DNA of 64,000 bases from Callipepla californica brunnescens. Lineage: Eukaryota > Chordata > Aves > Galliformes > Odontophoridae. Numbering within the stretch: the first letter of the stretch is position 1; every line of letters starts with the position of its first letter. Made by a program: the position numbers and the translations under genes. This document shows positions 12,001-24,070 of the stretch, in pieces. The notes beneath the pieces were generated by a model. That model saw only the letters and a list, made by a program, of their open reading frames with translations. It was not told the origin of the DNA and made no database searches. The DNA is taken from positions 91,170,530-91,234,529 of the forward strand of contig JALIRH010000001.1 in the NCBI GenBank assembly GCA_023055505.1, written 5' to 3'.

Positions 12001-15000
12001 CCCGGTTCAGTATCTGTCTATGTGCTGTCAGTAACCTAGAATTTGACAGTATGGATTTTTCAAAAGAAATAAGTTAGCAGAAGTATCGTTTTTAATAAAC
12101 TGTTTCCTTGCCCTACCAATTTATAGTGAGACCAAAAAGTAGCACTCCAGGCTGTTCTGCTAACTAGAGTTAATAAAATAGTTATACCTTGACTGTGTTT
12201 TTTTTAAATACCGTGTTTATAAAAACAAGTAAGTAATGTTAAATAAGGTGGTGGGGAATATCACAACAATTTATTAATAATACCAGTATAACTTGTAAGA
12301 GTAATTTTTCTGATGAAGTACTTTTCACAGTACATGGCCACAGATTATAATCATGATATGCTACCATGTTTTGTTTTGTTTTTTATTATTATTGTTTATT
12401 ATTATTTAATTTTGAAACGCAATTTTAAAAGGCATTTTTACTTCACCTATGTTTCTCTCCCGAAGTTTGGATTTATCTGCTGTTACCAAAACCACAGTTA
12501 CAAACATCGAAAGCATCAACAAATAAAGTTCACATCTGATGGCAATGTGCAAACCAGAAGGGGAGATTAAAGTACCTGTAAGCAGACCTGTTTCTGTCCT
12601 GTCATGCCATCCATGTGCTTGCACAGTTCCTTGTTTTGACTGAAGTTGCATCAGCCTTTGCTATTCAACACTTTTAGGTGGTAAGAGCTATTTCACATAA
12701 GCAAAAACTATCTCCTTTGGTTCAGAAATTGTTTAATTACAAAAAAAAAAAAAAGAAAAAGAGAAAAAATCTACCTTTATTTTAAATGAAACTCTTTTTG
12801 CATATGTGTTAAACAAAGAATCCAAATCCATGGGAATTGTATATTATTTTTATATACAGATTTACTATCCTGATTATTTTTCAGTAATATTCAACAGGAT
12901 GATAAATCTATAAAGCCATTGTCAATGCTAAACATATCTGCTTTAATCTTAGTGGAATAATTATGGAATAATTGCATTAAAAATTACCATGCTAACAAAA
13001 AAATTAATTTTCCACTCCCAAAACACAATATACTTCTTTTTATCTTGAGAGTCAATACCATGATAAGTGGTATGTGAGTAGTGTTTTGCATGGAGCTAGC
13101 TTATTTTCATGGCAATTTTATCAGGCTGCAGTCAAGCGCAAGGCCTTTTCTTTCTTTATTTTGAGGAGGATTTTGACTTTTCTGACTACAGCAGAATAGC
13201 AAATGCAGTACATTTTCAACACATTACTGCCAATCCTGTCTTACTACTGCTTTTTTCTTGTTTTCTCCTTTGTATTCTTCCCAAAGTGCTGATTATTGTT
13301 AAACAAGATACACTTGTACTGCCACTAATACTTATCTCATCCTTCAAATGCAGAGTAAAAAATCTAATGAACTTCACATTCCTAACATCTTCATTTGATT
13401 TCCCTTCCATTTTCCGACAGATCTAACACTTTCTTCTTCACCAAAGCATTATTCTCTACATAGTGGGTTCATGGAGCTGGTAGTTTTCAAATCCCTTTTC
13501 CAAAGAATGGGAACTTACTGTTTTCAAGTGCTAGGGACTAAAAATAAAATTACAGGACTAACTAGAGTGAGGTTACAACGGAGTTTGTAAATAAGGTTCT
13601 GATATTGTCAAAATTTGAGCAAAACTACTGTAATAATACATAACTTAAAGTTACGGAAGGCAATGTCAGTTATTGCTTACTCTGTTCTTGCAAATATTAC
13701 TGTGCTAGGACATTTTCCCCCTACTATCACATAGCTGCAGAGCAAACTTGTGCAATTTGTGCTTCTGTTCCTCAACACAAAGACTGAGGGAACTGTCCTT
13801 CCCTTTGTATCCACAAAAATATCCAAATAGACAGGGAAAGAAAATTCTGAGCTGAGAAAGAAGTCATGGCTCTACTAAAATCCAACAGTTTTACCATAGA
13901 CTTTGGCAAAACCAGCAACTGGGAAAAACTGCAATGATGAATCATAACCTCATATGAAAGAATCATTTCTGAAACACAGAATAAGCCAGACTTGTATCTC
14001 ATGAAGTAAAAAAGTATTTCCAACAGAGTCTGACAGAAAAAGCACAGAGAGAAGGCTAAAACGTGAATGTTTGAAGACTCAGTGACTATAGTTTGAAGTG
14101 TCAGAAGCAGAACATCAAGATAATTTGAAAATGAAAAAAATATAGCATTAGTAAAAGACTAACTGAAAAAGTGTCATACAAAGACCTAGCAATGATCAGA
14201 GGAGCAATAATACGTGGAGGAACTCTAGTAACATAATCAGTGAAAACTAGAGCTCACTGAGTCAGCAACTCCTCTGACTATTCAAGGAGAATGATGGGCT
14301 GTTGAGACTATTCTATCTAATACGAAACCGAGAATAAGTCAAGGAAGGAAACTCTATTCCCAGAATGCTGTGTGGACAGAACAAGTTTATAGTGAAGTAA
14401 AAGGCTCACCATGGGATGGGTCCTGAGGGAAGTGCATCTGAGACCATGCCAAATTTACTGAGCTGCACTAATGGGAATATGGAGTGGTCAAAAACTTATA
14501 GAATGTTTCATGAAGGACAAAGAGTCAGAAGGTCTAAGGGGAATGACTTTCAGGAAAAAAAAAAAAAAAAACACTGATGAAATTATTAGTCACTCAGAAA
14601 CACTTAGTCAAAAATAAGTGATAACTGTATCGTGTTAATTTTTGAGTTTAGCACTAACTAAGCTTCTGTCAAGTGACTCCCATATTCTTAGCAAGTAAGG
14701 CATGACTCCAGTTTTATTTTCAGATAGATGGCTGTAAGGAGGAAATTCATTTAAAGTGAAAGCAAAAAAAAAAATAGTCTCAGAAAGCCTTTTATATTCA
14801 CTCATCAGCACTGCACCACATAGCCACATCCTTAGTTATGGTTGTAGATATATATGTACGTAACCACACAAGAAACAATTCTTCAGTTCACACATCTGCC
14901 CACATTACAATTCAGTAGCAAGCTGAATGTAAACCCTCCACAGCCCGCTCTGCATTCTACTTTCTTTAGTATATATGTCACCATTTGTATGTACTCTACA

Positions 15001-18000
15001 GCTTTTCTCATTGCTTCAAAGCTCCTCTGAAATTTGCTGCATAATCCTGAATGAATATAATGACCTTAATGAATGAGAATATAATGGTGTTAATCACAAA
15101 GGAAAGCTATTCTCATTTATATAAATCATTCCCTGAAATAACCTTGCAAAATTGTTCTGGTCTTGTTAGTTTCATTTTAAGTACTTATCTTCAGTTTATA
15201 TTTATATAATGCTTAAATGATGTATTTATTGCTTTCCACGTGAGATACTAGAAGAAGTACGAGGGTTCACTAGTGAAGGTCAGCAGTATACAATCAACAG
15301 ATTCACTTCAGGTACACAAGATTCATCAGAACTTAACTTTCTTAAACTTTGTAATATTTGGAACATCTCTTGCATTTTGATGAGTAGCTCTGGATTTCTT
15401 GAAAAGCATCCCAATTAAAAAATAATGAAGCCATTCTTCCTGAAACTGACTCATTATCCTGGAGGTTTCAAACAGCAACTTTGAGCTCAGTTTTAGATCA
15501 AATGATCTTGTGCCTGTTGGCCAAAAACACCTTTGCAACCTTCTAAGTTGCTTCTGAAGTCAAGTGATTTCCCCAGGAGAAAATTTTAAAACTGCTGTTA
15601 TTCCCACTGCTGAGTTTGTATTTAGGCTCAGGAAGCAAATAAAACTCCTACTGAAAGCAGGCAGAACCCATGGGATCTTCGAGGCCTCTCTTCTGCCTTA
15701 ACCTTAATGGAACACATTAAAAGGGGAACAGTTCCATTTCCAGTGGAAAAACTAAGATTTCTTCTGCTTATTCTCCATGGAATATTTTTTTCCAGTGGTA
15801 TTAATAAAATAAATATATATGTATTACAGAATGAAAAAACATTGAGCTCTTTGACAGAGGTCCATGAGTACCTGCTCTGCCCCACCACTCACCTCCCCTA
15901 ACAAGAAAACAAAACCACTTTCCAAGTAATGCTTTCTCTTTTTTTGTTTTTTCTCTTTTTTTCATGTATATGTAAGACTGAGAAAGAATTAACCCATTCC
16001 TAAAATTAAGCTCTACAAAAACTCACTTTTAACATTATTCTTAATATATATCTCCTACTTATTTCTGAGCACTTCCAACATTTACCTCTACTGCTTTTTC
16101 ACAAAAGAGTCACGCCTGTAGAGAGTGGGAAATATTCTATATACTCTCTTACACCCACTCCTTTTTGAGGATTCTGCACAGTGGGAGTAGGAACACTTAC
16201 CCATTCAGGCTGTGTGCTTGCTTGGAACAAAACTGATCCATCAAAAGGGATTAGATCACTTGAGAATCCCAAAGTTGAAGGGCCAGCAGCCACCTACATC
16301 AGGAGTTTTGTTAATCCAAACTGGTCCCTGGCTGTGCAAGCTATAGATGCTTGTTTTCACTGTGGTTTGTTTCTTTAGAGTACTAAAGAAAAAAGGCTTG
16401 TTATCGCTACTGACAAATCCTAACAAGGTGACAGAACATCTAATGCACTCTGCTTCATTCAATTTAGAATAAAATGACCCAAGCAATGGATTTCCCATCA
16501 GAACTCTTTGGTAGATTATTCCATAAAGCAAAGTGTTTCTCATACTGCATTTAGATTATTGTTGACTGCTTGCAATCTAGTATTTTATTACTAATAATTT
16601 AAGTAACATTATCAGGACAGAAAGAAAATGGGAATTGTTAAAATATTCCCCAAGGAGGAAAAAATAAGGGAAAAGAACCTTCTGACTTGATAAGTTCTCA
16701 AGTCATTTGAGGGTTTTTATTATTATTTATTAAGAAAGCTTCAAGATCAAATTGCAGTGTTGGCCTATTTCAAAGCTACCTTATGTTCAAATAGATTTAG
16801 TATAGGCAGGCTTCTCTCTGGCAAGGAAAACCATTCTGACAACCTGATGGCAATCTTTTCTATTGATTTTTTTTTTTTTTTTTGCTTTGCATGCAGTTAT
16901 TACTTATAGGACAGAACCGAGTGAAGAGTTCCCTCACCTCACAGAGGGGTTCCAGATCTTCAATGGTTGTTTCACCTTGCTTTCCAACAAAAATATTTAT
17001 GCGCTATTCGTGCAATGTGAAACTGCTTCAAAAGAATAGATCAGAAGCGTTCCTACAGAACAACTTTGCACATACCCTCCCAAACGGTGAGAAACAAAGA
17101 TTCGAATCTCTCACTCATCATCACCATTCTCAGGAGTTTTCTTAGGCAAAATTCTAGCTTACCTACTGGGTGATTACTCACCACGATGGATGCTATATCT
17201 CCTTACACGCTGTATCATATCTCCTTAAGCCCCAACACAAAACCTTATAGGTTTTATATATCTAAAATAAGAGGTTTTCAATTAACACAGTGGTGAGCTA
17301 ACCCTTTGTGGGAGAATTAAATATTCCCGAAAGGGATGAGGGATGTTAAAATGTGAATTATCTGTTATTGTTCATACTTCATGTGAAGTATGAAGACGTA
17401 CATTTTTCCATGCAGTGTGAATATGAAAAAATCCAGGCAGAATAGAAAAGAATGATTTAGAAAGAAAAGGAAGAGAAGTCCCTCACAAGCGACTGAGAAA
17501 ATGTTCTGAATATATTCTTTAGCTTGCCTTGGCAAACTAATTCTTCACTGTTGAAAACCATGTGTGCAGCTCTCCTGTAAATTTAGACCAAGAGTTTTTT
17601 TTTCAACAGGAATTTGTTTGAATACTACGTTTCTGCAATATCTAACTCAATTTAGTAAATATCTTTGCTTCAAAGAACCCTAAATGATCAGCACTTTCAG
17701 ATCACAGGGGAAAAATAAAAATACAAATCAGAAAAACATTCACGGAATAAATACCAGTAATATTTACAAATGTGCTTTTCATATTGGTGTAAGAGTATAA
17801 AAAATACAAGTATCTAGTAATCAGAAAATGTGACTGCTGGCTGTCACTATCAACTTAAAAAGATGCTTATTCTGCACAACTGAATGGGCTCTTGAAAAAA
17901 TATAAATAACTCATATCTGTGGATTTAAATTAATTAAGATGTATCTCTGTATCCTCTTACTGAAGTAATGCAAAGGTATAAGAACTTTCAGTACTGAATT

Positions 18001-21000
18001 GAAAAGTTTTACTCTGAACTATCAGTCCTTTCAGCATGACTCATCTGAACAGTCATTAAATTCAACAGTTTGATCAGCTTCTAACATCACAGAAAGGAAC
18101 AAGAAGATTAGCATTTATGTATCAGCCATTAAAATGATGATGATCCTAATTTGCCAACTCCATTAGTCTTTCTAGAAAGTTTATTGTCTGTGCCGTACAG
18201 TAACTGAAGTAATGACACTGAAACGACTATAAAAACCAACCTAGAACTATATAAATCAATAGCGAAGTTGCATGCAGGATTCTTTAGCCCCATTGCAGTT
18301 TATGGACCCGTATCCGACTTGTTCAGTAACAGACTAAACTCTGCATGAATCTGCTCTTTATCTATATAATCTTTTTCATCTTGCATTTGATTCTATTCAT
18401 TTTTCAGATAGAAAATTAAATAGAGCTTCTTCTTCAAAAGCAGATTTAGCCGGAGAAGCCCATTAAGTATTAAGGTAATGGCAATGACTGTCCTGACACC
18501 AGAAAAGTAGAAATTGCTATAGAATATTCAAAGAATCAGAAACTGACCATGAAAGAAAACCAATATTAATGTTAAAAGGAAAATTGGACCTCACTTATAA
18601 TTCTAAATTTATCCACAATATACCATGGAAAAAAAAAAAAAGGGTGTCTGGTGTATAGTAGAATTTCAGCTGACTTTTTGAGTGTCTTGGCAACTAATCA
18701 GAATAGAAGAGCAATTTAAATCCATTCATCAGATATGGAAAAGCTCCACTTCAACAACAATCCATTTCTATGTTTCCATCAGCAACTGGATTTTGGCAAC
18801 AAGGTACAAACAAGAGTTTGTGGTTTTGCCTGTGTCTGTACTGATTGTGCTCTAGACAGTGATTTACAGTGTCCAGCTGGAACTGCTTTAAAAGGAAAAC
18901 TTGGACATTACATTACTAATTAACAAGGCACAAGGATACTTCCACAAAGAACCTATCAATTACTTCAGTACACTCAATGGGGTATGAAGTTGATGTCCTT
19001 CAAAATTATAATTAAAAAATAAAGCATCATACATGCTTTCAATACATGTGTCATCAAAGTAATAAAAAAGTATTTTAACGATATATATGTCTTTTTTTTT
19101 TTTTAATGATCCGAGACATGGAAGTCTCTTGAAGAAATGTTTTAATAAATACGTAATGTAAGCTCCTTACAGTAAGGACAGCCCCTTCTCTGTATTTACT
19201 TGGTTCTTCACACAATTAAATTCTAATTTTGAAATCTAATATTTTATTGGTCTACTTAGTTTGGGGGAAAAAAACAAAAAACAACAAAAAAAACCAGACC
19301 AAAACATCAGACAATTAAACCTCAATCAAATTCTGCCATCAGCTGCATGCAATGGAGACAGGCAGAAATCAGTTTTGGCAGACTGACTAAAAAAACCTAC
19401 TAACAGAAGTCTGCTCATGTCCTACAACCAATCTGATTACAGTCAATTTATACATGGCTATCATTATGCTGCCTCAGTAATTAAAGAAGAAAGAGGCTTC
19501 AGTGTTCACTTTCTTTGAAAGGTACAGGACCTCTGCAGATCGACTTTAAGAATGAACAAACTGATGTTTCAGTGGTCAATTTCAGGTAGATGTTTCTTCA
19601 TCAGCCAGCTACATTGCAAAGACAGATGTATGTATTTAAACAATGCATATTACTTATGTTCCAGGTATTCAATTAGCAATGCTCATTGCTAGCTGAGAGC
19701 AAGCATGATAGACCATCTTGGAACAGAAGTTTTTAAGGAATATTGCTCCTGGCTTCACACTAATTCAATAAATAAACCTCCCCTGAGCTATTATTCTAAA
19801 TATCTCAATTTTTGAATTAGATTTTCATTTTCTGCATAGAAACAACTGCATCTCTGTTGAGCTACCACATTTTTGCAACTTTGACTAGCATGATTTTTCT
19901 AATCCACACTGTTTTGCAGCTGCACTGCTTGCAGATTATATACTTTTTCATAAAATTAAAACAAAAAATTAAAAAAAAATGAAAAGTGAGAGGACTTTAT
20001 TATGCTTTATTATGCATTTTTTCCTTTGGGCCAACTTTGTCATTTTCTTTTATGTTTTTGTCACTCCTTTAAATATGTGCATGCTATGCAAAGCTTTGAC
20101 TAAGAATACTGTAAATTGCAGGCGATCTCACCAGCTAAAGAGAACAAATATGGTCTGAGCTAGAATCTGTTCAAGAGATGTTTTCCATATTTCTCTACAA
20201 TTTATATGCTGCTGAAGGACAAAACTGTTCACTGCTATTTTCATCCAAGGAATAAGAATTGTGCATACACACTATTATCTTCTACGTTAAAGTTGGAAAG
20301 CCAAACGCTAACATATGAGAAGTAAATATTTAGAATATGCGTTTACACTGTCAATCAATTTTGTGAAACTAATTAGGACTTAGCCACTGTTTGAATTTGC
20401 AGCTACATTCTTTGTCAAACACTATGTCAGTTTAAAGGCAAAAACTGGAAAACACTTCAAATTTGGCCAGTCCTCACTGTTGGTAATCATCCCTCTACTT
20501 TGATTAACCACTGCACTGTTAGAACTTCCAGGGGACTAGAACGCATTTGGGAAAAAAACAAATCAAAAGGTATTTAAATATCTTGCAACAGTTTCTGGAG
20601 TCGGCTGACTGATCACTGGATGTATCTGACATGCAAAGAATTGCTCCGCCACTGCTCTTAACAATTTATATTTCAACCCTACTATGAGAGCAGTTTTGTT
20701 CTACACCTCAAAGCCACGAATAACTGTGAATGGGTGCCCTCAGGTGCAGAAAAGATTTAAAACGTGCAAACAACAATAAATAAGCAGTATATAAAACTGT
20801 GGTCTAATAATCCGATCCATTTGCCTCATAAACCCCAAATTTCAATGCGCAATAAAACCAGCAGACGCCCAGTAAACTGACCACATTAATGATCACACAT
20901 CAACATAACAAGCAGAGAGTTCCCTAAGCTAGTGAAGTGTTCTTACTATGATCACTCGTCCCAGGCAGATGTTCAGCCCATTCAGCATTGGAGAACAGAC

Positions 21001-23235
21001 AACTTTATCAGTATGGCTTGTCAAATTTTGACGACACAGTTATAAAGTCAAGTGCAAAGCTGACGATAATATCCAGGAATGCTCAGCTGCTGGTAGTTTC
21101 TCTTCTATTAAACTATAAGAATATTGTAACTGTTGGCACATTGCATGGTGCTGCCAGGCAAGAAAAGAAAGCAAGCCTTCTCTTACAGGTTCATTACAAT
21201 CATCAGTTATCTACCAGAAAGCAACCTTCAAAAGGATGAGTCCCACTTTCTTGGCGTTACTACTTCAGGCATATGTTTCCACGTACCTTCTTGTGTAACT
21301 TCAAGATCTTTTTGGTGGGTTAGCCACCAAGTCAGCTTGCTGGTCTAGATCATCACATCTGACTGCAAGACTCGGTGCAAGGGAAGCAGTCAGAAACAGG
21401 AACAGAGAACACATTTAACTTTGCAGACAGAAAACACCTATCCAGTAGGGTGAGAAACAAATGAAAATATACTTTGACAGTCTGAACCTAAGCCTTTTAC
21501 AACTTCTTTTTTCTGATACTTTTTGTTTTGGCTAGGTGTTTTGGTTTTTGATGTTGCTTTTTTTGTTTGCTTGTTTGTTTTGTTTTTTGGGGGGGTTTAA
21601 AGAAATTAAAGCCTAGACACTCACAGTCTGCTCTCTCAGGTTATGGAGCAGTCATATAAAATTATGACATAGTGAGTTGTGCAAAAATTGCATTGCTATG
21701 CCTGCAATGCAATAATTACATATTATGCACTGGGCTTGAATCACAAAGAAGTGTCCACAAAAAAAAGAAACAACCTCTTTGACAGTAGAAACACCCATAC
21801 ATCTTGATTAGAACTTCTTCCAATTCGGAGCACAACCACAGTCACCACAGTCTGATTTGTATGGGATGTTTAATCACTTGGATAGTAACAACAGGGAAAT
21901 ATCTACTGATAGGGTTTTAACTGTGAAAAAGTCCTTAATAATTAACACAGCAACTATTAAGTGACTCAAGCAATTATGGTTTGTTTTTTTTTCATTTTCC
22001 AGAAACTACATTCTCTAGCAATTTAATCTACCCTGTATTTTCTCCCATGTTCCCTGACTTAACTCTTCACTTTCCTCACTACGTCTAGAGTTGCACTTTT
22101 GGACTCCAAAGTCACAGAACACTACACTCATAGAAGACTTTCCAAAAGCCTTACACAGACTAGTGGCTCTCACTAGGCAAGACGAAGGGTCTCCCTAGAT
22201 TTAAATGCTGCAGCCATAAATTCACACACTTTGCCCAAAAATTCACCTCTGTTACGTGGTTGAAAACAACAGAAAAACAAAACTTTGAAAAGTGCAACTG
22301 AAAAGGGAACATTTCTGGAAGACATGAAACTGTAACCTGGACTGAAAACAACCTAGAGCAAATGCACACAGCAGTCCAGTGGGAGACTCCTGGCCACAAC
22401 CATCCATCAGCACAATCACACTTCTGGTGGGATAACTGCACATAAAGATCCTTTCCCCAGTGTTACGCTCCACTTCCTGAAACATAACTCAGTTTAAGAA
22501 AGTCATTTTCATTTCCTTTATTAACTACATTTTATGAGCTATCAAAGGAAAAATCAAGGTTATAAGGGATACCACAGCCTAAAATTCAAGTACAAACATT
22601 AGACACAACTGTACCAAGACATTCACAGACTATGTTTTTCCAGATGTGGGGAACATCTACATACCTTATGAGTTCTCATAACCTTCACCCACGTTCTCAG
22701 GCTACGCTATATTTCAGTCTGATACCAGTCGTGCAACAGACTTATGTGTCCACTTTTCTCCAAGATGAATTCAGACAAAAGCCAGATGGATGTCCATGCA
22801 GTCTATGTTAAACACTCAACATATAGATTGAAGGGACTTGGACAGAAATGAACTTGTCACCATAGGCATGGCAAAAGCTGCTACTGTGGGGATACAGAAA
22901 GAACTGTTCCTGGCAACAGAGAGGTCTTGCTTTCACCTTAGAGGCAGGTTACACTGCTTACTTCTTAGGCAAGCACTGGGTTTGAACTAATTGGATTTCC
23001 CAAGCCATGGAATTGCCACAGCTGACTTGGCCTTTGATCTTCCTGACATGTATGAACTGAGCTCTGAGCTGTTTTTTATTGTGCGTATGTCTGAACTCGT
23101 GTTTGCACATATGTTTTTCAGATGGGTCCCATAAAATAAAGATTCAGCCTGGTTTGCAAATACCTCTCTGTGTAAATGTGCAGCTTTTTTTCAATGTTTC
23201 GATGTGTTTATTTTACTGTTGGTTAATAACTTTTT
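9071..23235. other. Long AT-rich intron stretch, no gene seen
   Basis: No exon or long open frame was found. The stretch contains A-runs at about 11153-11171 and 14553-14572, T-runs near 16867-16883 and 19090, a T/G-rich low-complexity block at 11793-11955, a similar one at about 21535-21600, and two notable palindromes at 17371-17394 and 21687-21713. The remainder is unique-looking sequence that could hold conserved non-coding elements, which cannot be judged without alignment. Confidence 0.55.
11793..11955. repeat. T/G-rich low-complexity block
   Basis: Repeated TTTTG, GTTTT and long T runs with isolated GGGG give a degenerate (TTTTG)n-like tract. A Lys/Asn-rich antisense frame through it is only a by-product of the composition. 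Confidence 0.7.
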
Positions 23236-23345
23236 CAGAGAATCACAGAATCATAGGGGTTTCCTACACCAGGTTGCACAGGTAAGCGTCCAGGTGGGTC
23301 TTGAATATTTTCAGTGCCTACACGTGGCCTGGAGGCCACTCCAGG
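23236..23345 (-). mobile_element. CR1 3'-end fragment
   Basis: 'agaatcacagaatcatagggg' followed by 'cctacaccaggttgcacagg', then 'aagcgtccaggtgggtcttgaa' is the CR1 3' region in minus orientation. It is moderately diverged, with an internal deletion right after the terminal repeat. It ends a few hundred bases before the GC-rich patch. Confidence 0.8.
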
Positions 23346-23729
23346 TAAAAGTCACGATTTTACCTGCCTGTACGCATAGGCAGAGATACAACTGACAGCA
23401 TTACTCTGTAAGCATACCTAACTTAACAGCCTTTGTGAGGCATCTCTTAAAAACAGTGGACCCTTCCAGTTATTTCTGGAGATTTTCCCTGCTATTTTAA
23501 ACCCAGCAGGTCACCAAGCAGGTCCAAGGCTCCACTGCTATCACTCCATCCGCAGAAATGCTTCTTTCAGGACGAAAAAGCAGCCCATCTCTCCGCGCTC
23601 CGTATCCCTTACATCTGCTGCTCAGCTGGAAACGCTGTTAAAAGCCCATTAGAAGCTCAAGGTAACGCACCTCGCAGGCTACTGAGAGCCAGAGAGCAAT
23701 TTGCTACGTGTGTTGGAAGCACCAGCCCT

Positions 23730-24070
23730 ATCCGCTTCCTCTGGAGGACAGGCAGTGCTGCCCCGCCGCCTGCGGGCCTCTCGGCGCTGGGCGCCACAGC
23801 CGCCTCCCGGGCATAGCCGGCTCCTGCAGCGCGGCCGGGGAAGGAGGGAAGGAAGGAGGGAGGGCTGCAGGCCCCGGGCCCGGAGCAGCCTGCAGGCCCC
23901 CCAGGAGAGCTGACGGCGATGGCTCAGCAGAAGAAAGTGTTACGGCACAGCTTCGAGCGAAGGGAAAGGTCACGGTGGTGAAAAAAGCCCGTGCGAGGGA
24001 GCTGGTGCTCTCTGTGACGACCTCCTGTGGAAGAGCTAAAAGTCTGGCAGGGAAGATTACTCTGTGAGCG
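23730..24070. promoter_or_regulatory. Intronic GC/CpG-rich patch (possible secondary promoter or enhancer)
   Basis: About 340 bp stand out as strongly GC- and CpG-rich in AT-rich intron, roughly 5.6 kb downstream of the GPC6 start codon. The core at 23755-23910 contains many CGCC, GCGG and CCCGGG sites and a G-rich run at 23837-23864. It is unique sequence rather than a known repeat. It could be a small CpG island serving an alternative GPC6 promoter, an antisense or intronic non-coding RNA, or an enhancer. Open frames across it in several frames follow from low stop density. No transcript evidence is available here. Confidence 0.5.
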
